A DNA stretch of 64,000 bases from Dulcicalothrix desertica PCC 7102 (GCF_003991905.1 NZ_RSCL01000011.1:192984-256983); one strand, 5' to 3'. Shown: positions 18,682 to 28,038, numbered from the stretch's first letter. Notes: generated by a model not told the origin, from the letters alone. Made by a program: numbers and translations.

Positions 18682-19485
18682 ATGATGAATAGAAGACAGA
18701 TTGTTGCTTTCATTGGTGCTGCGGTTGCGAGTATGTTACTGGCGATAGGGGCTTCGCTATTAATTCCCTCGATATCAACTTTGGTAGCGCAATCTAACCC
18801 TACTTTGTTGGTATCTACAGCAGCTAGCTTAAAGGATGCGATGGAGGAAATAAAGACTAACTACCAACAAAGTCAGTCAGAAGTTATAATTAATTTTAAT
18901 TTTGGCGCCTCTGGTGGTTTGCTGCAACAAATTCAGCAAGGCGCCCCAGCTGATATATTTATCTCTGCTGGGAAAAAGCAGGTAGATACTTTGGAGCAAG
19001 CAGGAAAGTTAGTTCCAGGTACTCGCGACGTTTTAGCAAAGAACCGTTTGGTATTGATTGTCCCTAGAAATAGCACTGGTGTAACAAGTTTCTTTGACCT
19101 TAGCAAAGACAATATTAGAAAAATTGCGATTGGTGAACCTAGGAGTGTACCAGCAGGACAATATGCTGAACAAGTTTTGCAAAAGTTAAAGATTTATGAC
19201 AAATTGAAATCCAAGTTCGTTTACGCTAATAATGTGCGTCAAGTTTTAGCTGCCGTAGAATCTGGTAATGCTGATGCAGGTTTGGTTTATCAAACTGATG
19301 CGGCAATTTCTAACAAAGTTAAAATAGTCGTTGCAGCTTCGGAAACATATCATTCACCTATTGTGTATCCAATGGCAGTGTTGAAACAGAGTAAAAATGT
19401 GAGAGCAGCAACAGAGTTTGTACAGTATTTATCTAGTGAGCAGGCTAAAAGCATTCTCAATAAATACGGATTTATCCTGCCTTAG
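18682..19485 (+). CDS. modA: molybdate ABC transporter substrate-binding protein
   Basis: This is a 267-residue periplasmic binding protein. An N-terminal export signal (helix about residues 8-36, ending LVAQS) precedes the ModA core: LLVSTAASLKDAMEEI, FNFGASGGLLQQI, GAPADIFISAG, and VYQTDA. These segments supply the Ser/Thr and backbone contacts that hold molybdate or tungstate. The permease-ATPase fusion gene starts 17 bases later, so the two form one operon behind the palindrome at 18617. Confidence 0.93.
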   Translation: MMNRRQIVAFIGAAVASMLLAIGASLLIPSISTLVAQSNPTLLVSTAASLKDAMEEIKTNYQQSQSEVIINFNFGASGGLLQQIQQGAPADIFISAGKKQVDTLEQAGKLVPGTRDVLAKNRLVLIVPRNSTGVTSFFDLSKDNIRKIAIGEPRSVPAGQYAEQVLQKLKIYDKLKSKFVYANNVRQVLAAVESGNADAGLVYQTDAAISNKVKIVVAASETYHSPIVYPMAVLKQSKNVRAATEFVQYLSSEQAKSILNKYGFILP

Positions 19486-19502
19486 TAATATTTAAAATAA
19501 CT

Positions 19503-21332
19503 ATGCCTCAAGATTTAACTCCCCTTTGGTTATCAGTAAAAACTTCTTTACTAGCAACATTTATTACCTTCTTTGCTGGTATTGCTGCTGCCTATTGGAT
19601 GCTGAGATATCGCGGTAAAGGCAAATCGTTCATTGAGGGAATATTTGTTTCTCCGTTGATTTTACCTCCTACAGTAGTTGGCTTTTTGCTGTTGATGTTT
19701 TTTGGTAAATATGGAATAGCAGGGCAATTTCTAGATAAATTCGCTGGGTTTAGTGTTGTTTTTAACTGGTACGGCGCCGCAATTGCTGCAACTGTAGTTT
19801 CTTTTCCATTAATGTATCGTACAGCGTTAGGGGCTTTTGAACAAATCGACGAAAATCTTTTATTGGTAGCGAAAACTCTTGGCGCCAAACAATCAACAAT
19901 ATTTTGGCGCATTATATTACCTCTATCGTTACCAGGAGTTTTGGCAGGGACAACATTAGCTTTTGCTCGTGCCTTAGGAGAGTTTGGCGCCACATTAATG
20001 CTAGCAGGTAATATTCCAGGTCAAACTCAAACAATGCCATTAGCGATTTACTTTGCCGTAGAAGGGGGAGCAAATAACGAGGCTTTGTTTTGGTCGCTAG
20101 TAATAATGTGTACATCATTATCAGGAATTATTGGAGCAAATGTTTGGCAAGAAGTACGTAAGAAAAAAGTAAGACCTAAAAAACAAGAAAAATTTACTCA
20201 AGACCAAATAAATTATACAGACGCGATAAATTGTAGAGACGCGATGAATCGCGTCTCTACGAATTCTTGCCTTATCGTTGATATTTATAAACAACTTCCA
20301 GATTTTGAATTACAAGTATCATTCAATGCAGACAACCAACCTTTAGGGTTATTGGGGGGTTCAGGCGCCGGGAAAAGTATGATTTTACGTTGTTTGGCAG
20401 GAGTAGAAACACCAACAGAAGGTAAAATAACTTTGAATGGAAAAGTTCTATTTGACTCTGAACGTAAAATTAATATACCTTCACGCGAGCGCAAGATAGG
20501 TTTTGTAGTTCAAAATTACGCTCTGTTTCCTCATATGACAGTAGCAGAAAATATTGCCTTTGGTTTACAAAAAAAAATTTCTAGTAAAGCAATTAAACAA
20601 CAAGTAGAAGCTCACTTAATAGCTCTACAATTACCAGGACTAGGTAATAGGTATCCCCATCAACTTTCTGGAGGACAACAACAAAGAGTCGCATTAGCAA
20701 GAGCATTAGCTTCGCAACCCGAAGCGCTGCTATTAGATGAACCATTTTCAGCGTTGGACACTTATTTACGAAGCCAACTCGAACAAGAAATGATTGCAAA
20801 ACTTGCTGATTACGGTGGTGTATCTTTATTCGTAACTCATAATATGGAAGAAGCTTATAGAGTTTGTTCAAATTTATTGGTATTAGAGCAAGGCAAAGCT
20901 ATACAATATGGTTATAAACATGAGATTTTTGAACGACCACAAACTGTTACCGTTGCTAAAATTACAGGTTGTAAAAACTTTTCCACAGCAGTTGTTAAAC
21001 AGTTAGAACAAGTAGAAGCTATTGATTGGGGTTGTACATTGCGAGTAATCGAACCAATCCCTTATAATTCTTCTAATATTGCCATTCGCGCGCATCAAAT
21101 TACTTTCACCAACGATTCTAATCAAGAAAATACATTTTCATGTTGGTTAGCAAATAGCATCGAAACACCGCACCGAATGACATTATTTTTAAAATTACAC
21201 AATCCTCCTGAAAGCAAAAGCGATTATCATTTGCAAGCAGAGATATTTAAAGAAAAATGGGTGACACTTAAAGACCGACCCTTGCCTTGGTATGTATGTT
21301 TAGATTCCCTGCGATTGATTTTAATGGAGTAA
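19503..21332 (+). CDS. modBC: molybdate ABC transporter permease-ATPase fusion (ModB-ModC)
   Basis: This 609-residue protein carries both membrane and ATPase parts of the molybdate importer. ModB covers about residues 1-215 (five to six helices, EAA loop LLVAKTLGAKQSTIFWRI, then ALGEFGATLML). ModC covers about 258-609, with Walker A GGSGAGKS, Q loop VVQNYALFPHM, signature LSGGQQQRVALARAL, Walker B ALLLDEPFSALD and switch His in FVTHNM. The end is shorter and more divergent than the MOP domain of E. coli ModC. Fusion of ModB and ModC is normal in cyanobacteria. Unusually, the linker contains a dispersed palindrome (20233-20260) that is read in frame. Confidence 0.93.
   Translation: MPQDLTPLWLSVKTSLLATFITFFAGIAAAYWMLRYRGKGKSFIEGIFVSPLILPPTVVGFLLLMFFGKYGIAGQFLDKFAGFSVVFNWYGAAIAATVVSFPLMYRTALGAFEQIDENLLLVAKTLGAKQSTIFWRIILPLSLPGVLAGTTLAFARALGEFGATLMLAGNIPGQTQTMPLAIYFAVEGGANNEALFWSLVIMCTSLSGIIGANVWQEVRKKKVRPKKQEKFTQDQINYTDAINCRDAMNRVSTNSCLIVDIYKQLPDFELQVSFNADNQPLGLLGGSGAGKSMILRCLAGVETPTEGKITLNGKVLFDSERKINIPSRERKIGFVVQNYALFPHMTVAENIAFGLQKKISSKAIKQQVEAHLIALQLPGLGNRYPHQLSGGQQQRVALARALASQPEALLLDEPFSALDTYLRSQLEQEMIAKLADYGGVSLFVTHNMEEAYRVCSNLLVLEQGKAIQYGYKHEIFERPQTVTVAKITGCKNFSTAVVKQLEQVEAIDWGCTLRVIEPIPYNSSNIAIRAHQITFTNDSNQENTFSCWLANSIETPHRMTLFLKLHNPPESKSDYHLQAEIFKEKWVTLKDRPLPWYVCLDSLRLILME
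20233..20260. repeat. 28-bp palindrome inserted in the modBC linker
   Basis: The arms GTAGAGACGCGAT and ATCGCGTCTCTAC (13 bases each, 2-base centre) lie inside the coding sequence between the two domains. The same GTAGAGACG palindrome family is found between genes at 40631-40660 and 59210-59233. Confidence 0.8.
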
Positions 21333-21443
21333 AACGTAGTAACTTACATTCAAGTTATTATCTACCAACTAAGTAAGTAATGAAAGTGGTTCACATATAT
21401 CTAGATATAGTACAAGAAAACTATATCACTAAGTATAAAATCT

Positions 21444-21463
21444 CCTCACAATTTCCTCAAATT
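21444..21463 (+). promoter_or_regulatory. 11-bp direct-repeat element, site A
   Basis: CCTCACAATTTCCTCAAATT, two TCA-centred half-sites one helical turn apart, 61 bases before the gene at 21524. A reversed partial copy (21502-21515) lies between it and the ATG. Confidence 0.7.
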
Positions 21464-21523
21464 AATCACTTATAACCGAGATATAGCGTAACGCCAAGCG
21501 GGAGAAATTGTGAGGTAGCAACT

Positions 21524-22159
21524 ATGAAACGGCGCCGTATAAGCCATTGGAATAGCTTAATTTTGTGGGAACGTTGGGTGCTAGCAACATCGATTGCTTC
21601 TTTAATGAATTTAGCGATAGTAACTGTAGTAGGTATTGTAATCAGTCGTGTTGGTTACATTCAGGGTACTTTTACTTTACTTGGCGCCTTAGAGGGAATA
21701 ATTTTAGGGTCTGCCCAATGGCTTGTTCTTCGTCGTTATATTCAACATTCTGCTCAATGGATTGTAGCTACATTAATTGGCTCTTTGTTGGCTTGGTTTA
21801 CTGGGCTAACTATTAGTACTTTGATGGCACTTGCTTATGCTGGCACCTCGAATATAACAGTATTTATCCAAGGATTAGTTTTGGTTGGTGCTGGTTTAGG
21901 AGTAGTGCTAGGATTCTGCCAATGGCTTGTACTAAGGACTCAAATTCGTTTTTCAATTTGGTGGGTAGGTGTAAATGCTCTTGCTTGGGCTTTGGGTTTA
22001 GTAATAGCATTTGTTGGCGCCGGGATGGTAAGGGATAGTTTAAGTGTTCTAACTACTCTTATCACCGCTGCGACTGGAGCAACAATGGGCGCCGTGATTG
22101 GTGGAATAACAGGTATTGCTTTAGTTTGGTTGTTAAAACTACAAAAAGCACAGATTTAA
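21524..22159 (+). CDS. polytopic membrane protein with repeated QWLVLR motif
   Basis: This 211-residue protein has six or so membrane helices. It is an internal duplication: GSAQWLVLRRYI (about residues 65-76) is repeated as GFCQWLVLRTQI (about 128-139), each at the end of a helix. Proteins of this pattern are common in cyanobacteria, but I know of no assigned function. It has a copy of the 11-bp direct-repeat element upstream, which places it in the putative regulon. Confidence 0.75.
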   Translation: MKRRRISHWNSLILWERWVLATSIASLMNLAIVTVVGIVISRVGYIQGTFTLLGALEGIILGSAQWLVLRRYIQHSAQWIVATLIGSLLAWFTGLTISTLMALAYAGTSNITVFIQGLVLVGAGLGVVLGFCQWLVLRTQIRFSIWWVGVNALAWALGLVIAFVGAGMVRDSLSVLTTLITAATGATMGAVIGGITGIALVWLLKLQKAQI

Positions 22160-22175
22160 CTAAAAATTTTAAATT

Positions 22176-22195
22176 CCTCACAAATTCCTCAAATT
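22176..22195 (+). promoter_or_regulatory. 11-bp direct-repeat element, site B
   Basis: CCTCACAAATTCCTCAAATT, a near-perfect copy of the consensus, 90 bases before the start at 22285. Confidence 0.72.
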
Positions 22196-22284
22196 ATTTT
22201 TTTAATCTCAAAAAATCTCTAGAAAACCGCAGCAGGCGTTTGACTAGTAGGTAAATTATAAAACTAACACTGAGGGCTATATCA

Positions 22285-23520
22285 ATGGCATCTATTAATT
22301 TATTAGCCGTTTTTAACCCATCGAATTATTGGCGAAGCGGTTTTATTACCCTTCCTTGGCAACCCATTTATCAACAATTTCAAATTCCACCAGAAGAACT
22401 AGTATTAAGTGACTTACGTGACCTTTCACACGCACCAATAAAAGCCCAAGTTGACCACGTTGACCCAGAGAGCTTGGAGCGTGATACTTTAATTTTCTCT
22501 CTATCAAAGCCGATTCCGCCAGGTTCAGAAGATGATATGTTTGTTTCGGGCTTTATTAAACTAGACCGAGGAAAGCCAATGCCTCAAAATTCGGGTGAGC
22601 CATTTGTGGAAGTGGTTTATGGAGCAGACGGACGCGAACGTGGAGTTAGACTGTCAAACAGTCGTCTGATTGTCTGGTTTAATTTAATACCTGCGCCTGA
22701 AGATAATGAGCGGAATTGGTTTTCTGGTTCAGCAACGAGTATTCAGCTAGACCACCAAGAAATTTTAGACCCTTTCCCTGCGGCAAGGGGTGAATGGTTA
22801 GGTCAAGACCCAGAGAAACGGTGTATGCAGGTGGCTGCACTTCAATTACCAGGTGTTTCTGATCCAAAATTACCTTACTATCAAGTTCATTTGTACAACC
22901 ATTCGTATAGTTTAGTATCGCAATCGAGCGGTTGTGTACGAGCTAGTATTACTATTGCTTCGGAGCCTTTCAATTATATGGGTGCAGACCCAGTTACAGG
23001 CCATAATCGGCATTTAATATGTAAACTATACCGAGTAATTAGTTTATACGCAGGCGCCGACTATCTAATTGAAGAGTTATTTGTCAAAGGAAAACCAAAG
23101 GCAGAAGAAGATCGGATTATAGATAGTCCAGAAGTTGTTTATCTCAACTTTGGGTTGCACTATTTTGCTCACATGAATATGGGACATACACAAGATATAC
23201 AGCAAGTATTTCCTGTACCTGATTGGTTTGCATTAGGTTCTACTGAACCGCCTTACCCTGCTTATGGTTTAACTACTAATTTACATATCGAGTCTTTGGT
23301 ACACCCTTATGAGGGAAACCCTAGCAATTTCTCATGCCAGTTGTTACCTGGTAAGTTTGCCAAATGCCTGCATTTGTTTATGCGAAATCAACCAAACGAA
23401 TTTGATACACGAGTCGGACATTTTTGGTACGAAATGATTTATAGTCCACTTCGGGCTGAAATTTATCAGGATACTGAGCTTAAATACCAAATTCAAAATC
23501 AAGTTTTTGCTACTGTGTAA
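22285..23520 (+). CDS. hypothetical cytosolic protein, unrecognised
   Basis: This is a well-formed 411-residue gene with no family I can name. The protein has no signal peptide or membrane helix. It is rich in aromatic residues, proline and beta-prone stretches, and has a histidine- and methionine-rich segment (LHYFAHMNMGHTQD, about residue 288) that could bind a metal. The codon use matches its neighbours. It stands alone between two copies of the direct-repeat element and has the best-conserved upstream copy on this strand, so it is a good candidate for a regulated, undescribed function. Confidence 0.7.
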   Translation: MASINLLAVFNPSNYWRSGFITLPWQPIYQQFQIPPEELVLSDLRDLSHAPIKAQVDHVDPESLERDTLIFSLSKPIPPGSEDDMFVSGFIKLDRGKPMPQNSGEPFVEVVYGADGRERGVRLSNSRLIVWFNLIPAPEDNERNWFSGSATSIQLDHQEILDPFPAARGEWLGQDPEKRCMQVAALQLPGVSDPKLPYYQVHLYNHSYSLVSQSSGCVRASITIASEPFNYMGADPVTGHNRHLICKLYRVISLYAGADYLIEELFVKGKPKAEEDRIIDSPEVVYLNFGLHYFAHMNMGHTQDIQQVFPVPDWFALGSTEPPYPAYGLTTNLHIESLVHPYEGNPSNFSCQLLPGKFAKCLHLFMRNQPNEFDTRVGHFWYEMIYSPLRAEIYQDTELKYQIQNQVFATV

Positions 23521-23597
23521 TTAGTATTTTGAGAATAGGGTTTTGGGAGAAGGTAGGAAGTAATAATTTTATTTAATCTTCCAACCTTTTTTCATTT

Positions 23598-23687
23598 TTA
23601 ACTTACTGGCATTGTTATCCATTGGCAAAAACTACCCCATAATTTGCCAAAATCCAACTCTGGACGAGGTTGAATAACAGTACTCAT
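23598..23687 (-). CDS. 29-residue small protein
   Basis: The short frame (MSTVIQPRPELDFGKLWGS then FCQWITMPVS) is preceded by a perfect ribosome site, AGGAGG, 7 bases before the ATG, and by a direct-repeat element about 20 bases further upstream. The strong translation signals argue that it is real. It has two Trp, one Cys and no membrane helix. No family recognised. Confidence 0.5.
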   Translation of the reverse strand: MSTVIQPRPELDFGKLWGSFCQWITMPVS

Positions 23688-23708
23688 TGCTTATACCTCC
23701 TATCGAAT

Positions 23709-23727
23709 AATCAAGAAAGTTGTGAGG
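23709..23727 (-). promoter_or_regulatory. 11-bp direct-repeat element, site C (degenerate)
   Basis: On the minus strand CCTCACAACTTTCTTGATT: the first half-site is perfect and the second is weak. It points at the 29-residue gene, 22 bases away. Confidence 0.45.
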
Positions 23728-23772
23728 AAATTTTTCAACAACTAGCAGATAGCTTTTCTAGTTGATTAAATT

Positions 23773-23886
23773 TTAAATAACAGGGATAGCAGTAAAAATG
23801 CCCAAAAGTAACAGCAGCACAATAAACAAGCTGATTTTGAGAATAATGTACGTAATAATTTCAGGTATTGAAGTATCAAACATCAT
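23773..23886 (-). CDS. 37-residue single-helix membrane peptide
   Basis: The frame begins MMFDTSIPEIITYIILKISL and continues as one hydrophobic helix to the end (FIVLLLLLGIFTAIPVI). GGAGGTGG lies just before the tandem ATG codons. It resembles small membrane peptides that sit in transporter or respiratory complexes, but no partner is visible. It is the same size class as the peptides at 27654 and 56631. Confidence 0.5.
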   Translation of the reverse strand: MMFDTSIPEIITYIILKISLFIVLLLLLGIFTAIPVI

Positions 23887-23989
23887 ATTCCACCTCCATG
23901 TGTAGCCTTAGAATAGTGATGTGAGGTATCTACTAAGATCGAAACATATTATATTCAGCTTTTGTTTCCTATCTTAAAGCTAAAATCAG

Positions 23990-24009
23990 AATGTGAAAAA
24001 CTTGTGAGC
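23990..24009 (-). promoter_or_regulatory. 11-bp direct-repeat element, site D (degenerate)
   Basis: On the minus strand GCTCACAAGTTTTTCACATT. Half-site spacing is kept; the second half resembles that of sites H and I. It lies 104 bases before the 37-residue gene. Confidence 0.45.
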
Positions 24010-24040
24010 AAGTAAAATAATTGATAAAACTTAACAACTA

Positions 24041-24235
24041 CTATACAACTTTGGACTTCACGATTTCATAAGCAGGAGTTGTAGTTATAAATACCTTTTT
24101 ATCCTCATAGCAAATTTGCTGAATTATATTACGTCCAGACATAGCAACAATCGGCACACTACCACCAACTTCAACCCATTGCCCAATCATGTAAAAATTG
24201 TCTAGACCTGGCAGTATCTTATCTATACCAGATTC
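24041..24235 (-). pseudogene. 3' remnant of a phytoene-desaturase-like FAD enzyme
   Basis: Only the C-terminal 60-odd residues survive, reading PGLDNFYMIGQWVEVGGSVP, then AMSGRNIIQQIC and ITTTPAYE. This is the closing FAD-binding segment of CrtI/CrtH-like desaturases and related NAD(P)/FAD oxidoreductases. An in-frame stop (24236-24238) and the absence of any dinucleotide-binding domain upstream show that the gene is broken. It is not a piece of the intact FAD enzymes at 33.9-36.7 kb. Confidence 0.7.
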
Positions 24236-24362
24236 TTAGGGAACACATCCCCAGAGCAGTAGATTTGGTATGGTGGGCAGTGCCCACTTACTTAATTTAA
24301 AGGTATTATTCTATACTATTGCTAAATTTTGATGGCTATAATTCTACCCATGCTTTAACTTT

Positions 24363-24382
24363 CCTCACAAGTTCCTCAAAAT
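24363..24382 (+). promoter_or_regulatory. 11-bp direct-repeat element, site E
   Basis: CCTCACAAGTTCCTCAAAAT, nearly consensus. It precedes the adhE remnant by about 100 bases and the acyl-CoA synthetase gene by about 415. Confidence 0.72.
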
Positions 24383-24484
24383 ATTTGCCTATAACTCAAA
24401 GTAAGAGCAAATGTGTGCAACGCGCGCTTCTTACTATTTACAAAGCTATGTTAAACCAAAAATCCCACATGAGTATGGTATGGG

Positions 24485-24777
24485 CAAATCGCCGACTTTC
24501 TACATTTAGGTGGCGATACGCCAGATGAAAAGTAGAACGGTTAGTGGAAGTAGTGGAAAATCTCAAGCATCAAGTTGATATTCCCCAAACGATAAAAGAA
24601 GCTTTGGGTCTGGAGGAAAAAGAGTTTTTTAATCTTGTTGAAAAAATGGCAGACCAAGCTTTTGATGACCAATGTACAGGCGCCAATCCCCGCTATCCAT
24701 TGATTAGCGATTTGAAAGAATTGTATGTTCTTGCTTATCGCGGCTGTTATACAGATGCAGCAGCTTTTAATTTTTAA
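24485..24777 (+). pseudogene. adhE: 3' remnant of bifunctional aldehyde/alcohol dehydrogenase
   Basis: The text reads QIADFLHLGGDTPDE, then after a one-base frameshift near 24530 KVERLVEVVENLKHQVDIPQ, and ends DDQCTGANPRYPLISDLKEL with a short tail. This is the iron-type alcohol dehydrogenase C-terminus of AdhE (typical text FDDQCTGANPRYPLISE). The other 750 or so residues are missing. AdhE makes ethanol from acetyl-CoA in fermentation. It lies between a direct-repeat element and the acyl-CoA synthetase gene. Confidence 0.8.
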
Positions 24778-24798
24778 TTTTTTACTTAGTGAGAAGCT

Positions 24799-27564
24799 AT
24801 GAAGTCGATACAAATGGCAAGTGACCGCGCTTATGATATTTTTCGAGAAGAACATCATCCCCTCGATGTTATCTTTGCTCCCAAAACTATCGCTGTTATT
24901 GGTGCAAGCGAAAGAGAAAATAGTGTTGGACGTACTGTCCTTTGGAATCTAATTAGCAACTCCTTTGGCGGTACAGTGTTTCCAGTCAATCCTAAACATC
25001 ACAGTATTCTCGGTATTCAAACTTACCCAAATATTGCCACCGTTCCAGAAGCTGTAGATTTAGCAATTATTGCGACACCATCTGTAACTGTCCCATCTGT
25101 AATTGCTGAGTGTGTTGATGTAGGTGTTAAAGGGGCAATTATTCTTTCGGCAGGTTTTAAGGAAACGGGTATACAAGGCGCCTTTTTAGAACAGCAGGTG
25201 TTAGAACAAGTGCGTCGAAGCAAAATGCGGTTGATTGGACCAAATTGTTTAGGTATAATTAACACCCATACTGGTTTAAATGCTACCTTTGCCAGTAGTA
25301 TGGCGTTACCTGGTAAAGTTGGATTTATTAGCCAAAGTGGCGCCTTGTGTACGGCAATATTGGACTGGAGTTTTCGTGAGAATGTTGGGTTTAGCTCGTT
25401 TATTTCAATTGGCTCTATGCTTGATGTTGGTTGGGGGGATTTAATTTATTACTTAAGTGAAGACCCAAATACAGAAAGTATTTTGATTTACATGGAATCG
25501 ATTGGTGATGCCCGCTCATTTCTTTCTGCCGCGCGGGAAGTTGCCTTGACCAAGCCGATAATTTTAATCAAAGCTGGACGTACAGAAGCTGCAGCAAAAG
25601 CCGCAACCTCCCATACAGGGGCATTAGTGGGAAGTGACGCAGTATTCGATGCTGCATTGCGGCGATGTGGAGTATTGCGCGTTAATAGCATCTCCGACTT
25701 ATTCGACATGGCAGAAGTGTTAGCAAAACAACCTCGTCCCAAGGGTTCAAAATTGACAATTATTACCAATGCTGGAGGTCCAGGAGTTTTGGCAACTGAT
25801 GCACTAATAACAAATGGTGGGGAGTTGGCGGAATTATCAAAGCAAACTTATGATGCGCTTAATCAAATATTGCCTACTCATGGCAACCACAGTAATCCTA
25901 TAGATTTATTAGGGGATGCCGACCCCAATCGCTATATTCAAGCAGTTGAAATTGCAGCCAAAGACCCAAATAGTGACGGGTTGCTAGTAATTCTTACACC
26001 CCAAGCAATGACCAACCCAACCCAAACCGCGCGTCTATTAAAACCTTATGCCAAAATTGGTAAACCTATACTTGCGAGTTGGATGGGTGATGCTGATGTA
26101 CAAGCGGGAGCAGAAATTCTCAATCAAGCTTCGATTCCTACATTTCTATTTCCCGATACAGCAGCACGGGTATTTAACTATATGTGGCGTTATAGCTATA
26201 ACCTGCGTTCTTTGTACGAAACCCCCATACTAATTGGCTGTGAAAATACAGATACATCCGTATGCAGCCGTGTCGTAGCAGAAACGATTATTCAAAAAGC
26301 AAGGCAAGCTGGGAGAACTTTACTTACAGAGGTGGAATCAAAACAAGTTCTTGCTGCTTATGATATTCCCACAGTTGAAACATATATTGCAACAACTCCA
26401 CAGCAAACAGTTGAATTAGCCGAAAAAATAGGTTATCCTGTTGTTATCAAGATATTTTCTGAAAATATTACCCATAAAAAAGATGTGGGTGGAGTACATT
26501 TGAATTTGCAAAATGCAGAAGCTGTAAAAAATGCGTATTACCAAATTCAAGAAATCAATACTCAAAACTTTTTAGGCGTTACCGTCCAACCAATGGTAGA
26601 CCTAAAAAATAGTTACGAACTAATTCTTGGTAGCAGTATAGACTTACAATTTGGGCCAGTATTACTATTTGGTTCTGGTGGACAGTTAGTTGAAATATTT
26701 CAAGATACTGCGTTAGGACTTCCCCCACTCAACACTACCCTGGCACGGCTCTTAATGGAGCAAACCCATATATATAAAGCCCTTAAAGGCGTTCGCGGTA
26801 GAAAACCCATCAACATAGAAGCTTTAGAACAGATTTTAGTCCAGTTTAGTCAACTTGTGGTCGAGCAACCTTGGATTAAAGAAATTGATATTAACCCTCT
26901 TTTAGCAAAATCAGAAATCAATTTAACCAAAAAAGAAACAATTCAAAACTCTTTAGTAGCCCTTGATGCTCGTATTGTCCTCCACGATTTAAATACAAGC
27001 GAAACCCAATTACCAAAACTCGCAATTCGTCCCTACCCCACACAATATGTCTCACCCTGGACAATGAAAAACGGTATGTCCGTGACAATTCGTCCTATTC
27101 GTCCTGAAGATGAGCCGTTAATGATTCAATTTCATAAAACTTTATCCGAAGAAAGTGTTTATTTTCGGTACTTTCATTTGATTAAACTGACTCAGCGTAT
27201 AGCCCACGAACGTCTCACACGGATTTGTTTTATTGATTATGACCGAGAAATGGTACTTGTAGCTGACTATAAAAATCCAAAAACTCAACAACACGAAATT
27301 TTAGCAGTCGGGCGCCTGAGTAAAATACACGGCAGCAATACAGCAGAGTTTGCCATGTTAGTTAGCGACCGCTTTCAATACCAAGGATTAGGAACAGAAT
27401 TACTCAAGCGACTGCTGCAAATTGGACGTGATGAAAATTTAACTGGAATTGGCGCCTCTATTCTGCTTGAGAATAGAGGAATGCAACGGATTTGTGAAAA
27501 ACTTGGCTTTCTAAAATATAACAGTGATGATAATTCTGTCGTCAAAGTCGAAATTAATTTGTAG
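24799..27564 (+). CDS. ADP-forming acyl-CoA synthetase fused to GNAT acetyltransferase
   Basis: This is a 921-residue four-part protein. The CoA-binding domain is at about 25-135 ([14 protein letters not shown]), the succinyl-CoA-synthetase-like ligase domains at 150-460 with the active-site His272 ([10 protein letters not shown]), an ATP-grasp domain at about 485-710 ([21 protein letters not shown]), and a GNAT domain at about 745-915 ([18 protein letters not shown]). The full enzyme interconverts acetyl-CoA + ADP + Pi with acetate + ATP, giving ATP during fermentation. Protein acetyltransferases of the Pat/YfiQ type have the same layout but lack the catalytic His, which is present here, so ligase activity is likely. 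The adhE remnant directly upstream fits a fermentation context. Confidence 0.9.
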   Translation: MKSIQMASDRAYDIFREEHHPLDVIFAPKTIAVIGASERENSVGRTVLWNLISNSFGGTVFPVNPKHHSILGIQTYPNIATVPEAVDLAIIATPSVTVPSVIAECVDVGVKGAIILSAGFKETGIQGAFLEQQVLEQVRRSKMRLIGPNCLGIINTHTGLNATFASSMALPGKVGFISQSGALCTAILDWSFRENVGFSSFISIGSMLDVGWGDLIYYLSEDPNTESILIYMESIGDARSFLSAAREVALTKPIILIKAGRTEAAAKAATSHTGALVGSDAVFDAALRRCGVLRVNSISDLFDMAEVLAKQPRPKGSKLTIITNAGGPGVLATDALITNGGELAELSKQTYDALNQILPTHGNHSNPIDLLGDADPNRYIQAVEIAAKDPNSDGLLVILTPQAMTNPTQTARLLKPYAKIGKPILASWMGDADVQAGAEILNQASIPTFLFPDTAARVFNYMWRYSYNLRSLYETPILIGCENTDTSVCSRVVAETIIQKARQAGRTLLTEVESKQVLAAYDIPTVETYIATTPQQTVELAEKIGYPVVIKIFSENITHKKDVGGVHLNLQNAEAVKNAYYQIQEINTQNFLGVTVQPMVDLKNSYELILGSSIDLQFGPVLLFGSGGQLVEIFQDTALGLPPLNTTLARLLMEQTHIYKALKGVRGRKPINIEALEQILVQFSQLVVEQPWIKEIDINPLLAKSEINLTKKETIQNSLVALDARIVLHDLNTSETQLPKLAIRPYPTQYVSPWTMKNGMSVTIRPIRPEDEPLMIQFHKTLSEESVYFRYFHLIKLTQRIAHERLTRICFIDYDREMVLVADYKNPKTQQHEILAVGRLSKIHGSNTAEFAMLVSDRFQYQGLGTELLKRLLQIGRDENLTGIGASILLENRGMQRICEKLGFLKYNSDDNSVVKVEINL

Positions 27565-27570
27565 AAATAT

Positions 27571-27635
27571 CTTGTGGAATGGGCATCCTTGCCCGTTCCA
27601 GAATTGAGGCGAGCGAGGACGCTCACCCCCACAAG
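27571..27635. repeat. nested hairpin repeat after the acyl-CoA synthetase gene
   Basis: TGGAATGGGC and GCCCGTTCCA (27575-27600) form a 10-base stem with one G-T pair; an outer CTTGTGG/CCACAAG pair (27571-27577, 27629-27635) encloses it. It may end transcription, although no T-run follows. Confidence 0.6.
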
Positions 27636-27653
27636 AAAAGTTTGAGTATTCAT

Positions 27654-27761
27654 TTAATTGAAAGTCCCTCTAACTTCTTGGTTGTTCCTTGCCTCGACTA
27701 TGACTAACGCTAACAATACACTTGTCAGCAATGCACCAAGCGCAAGTAGAATTTTTGCCAT
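27654..27761 (-). CDS. 35-residue single-helix membrane peptide
   Basis: MAKILLALGALLTSVLLALV is one membrane helix, followed by a short polar tail (IVEARNNQEVRGTFN). AGGTGGTG precedes the ATG. It follows the 63-residue gene by 85 bases on the same strand and is probably co-transcribed from the element at 28117. Function unknown. Confidence 0.5.
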   Translation of the reverse strand: MAKILLALGALLTSVLLALVIVEARNNQEVRGTFN

Positions 27762-27846
27762 AATTTTATCACCACCTAATTATTTTGTACAAAAATAAAT
27801 AAGAAAAAAACATAGAGTAAGTCACGGCAAGTGGTGTTGCTGATAG

Positions 27847-28038
27847 CTAAATATCAACATTTATTTGTTCAATTTGTCTTGCAGCTTTCTCCCATAATTT
27901 TGCCAAAGCCTCATCTTCCCAATTATTTCTGAGATTTTCTGCCTTTTTATGGCATATCCGCTCTAGCAACTCTAAAATGGCACCCAATGTAAACTTATCA
28001 ACTAATGCTTCTAAAGCATCCATTGCTTCTCTTTTCAT
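27847..28038 (-). CDS. small conserved helical protein (63 residues)
   Basis: The protein MKREAMDALEALVDKFTLGA onward is all-helical and charged, with LLERICHKKAEN and a final KAARQIEQINVDI. Similar small proteins occur in cyanobacteria without assigned function. I prefer the ATG at 28038; the frame continues to an earlier start at 28071. A perfect direct-repeat element lies 79 bases upstream. Confidence 0.65.
   Translation of the reverse strand: MKREAMDALEALVDKFTLGAILELLERICHKKAENLRNNWEDEALAKLWEKAARQIEQINVDI

Noticed and set aside
24319-24528. A 69-codon plus-strand frame
   Set aside because: It crosses the direct-repeat site E and runs out of frame through the adhE remnant; its sequence is not protein-like.
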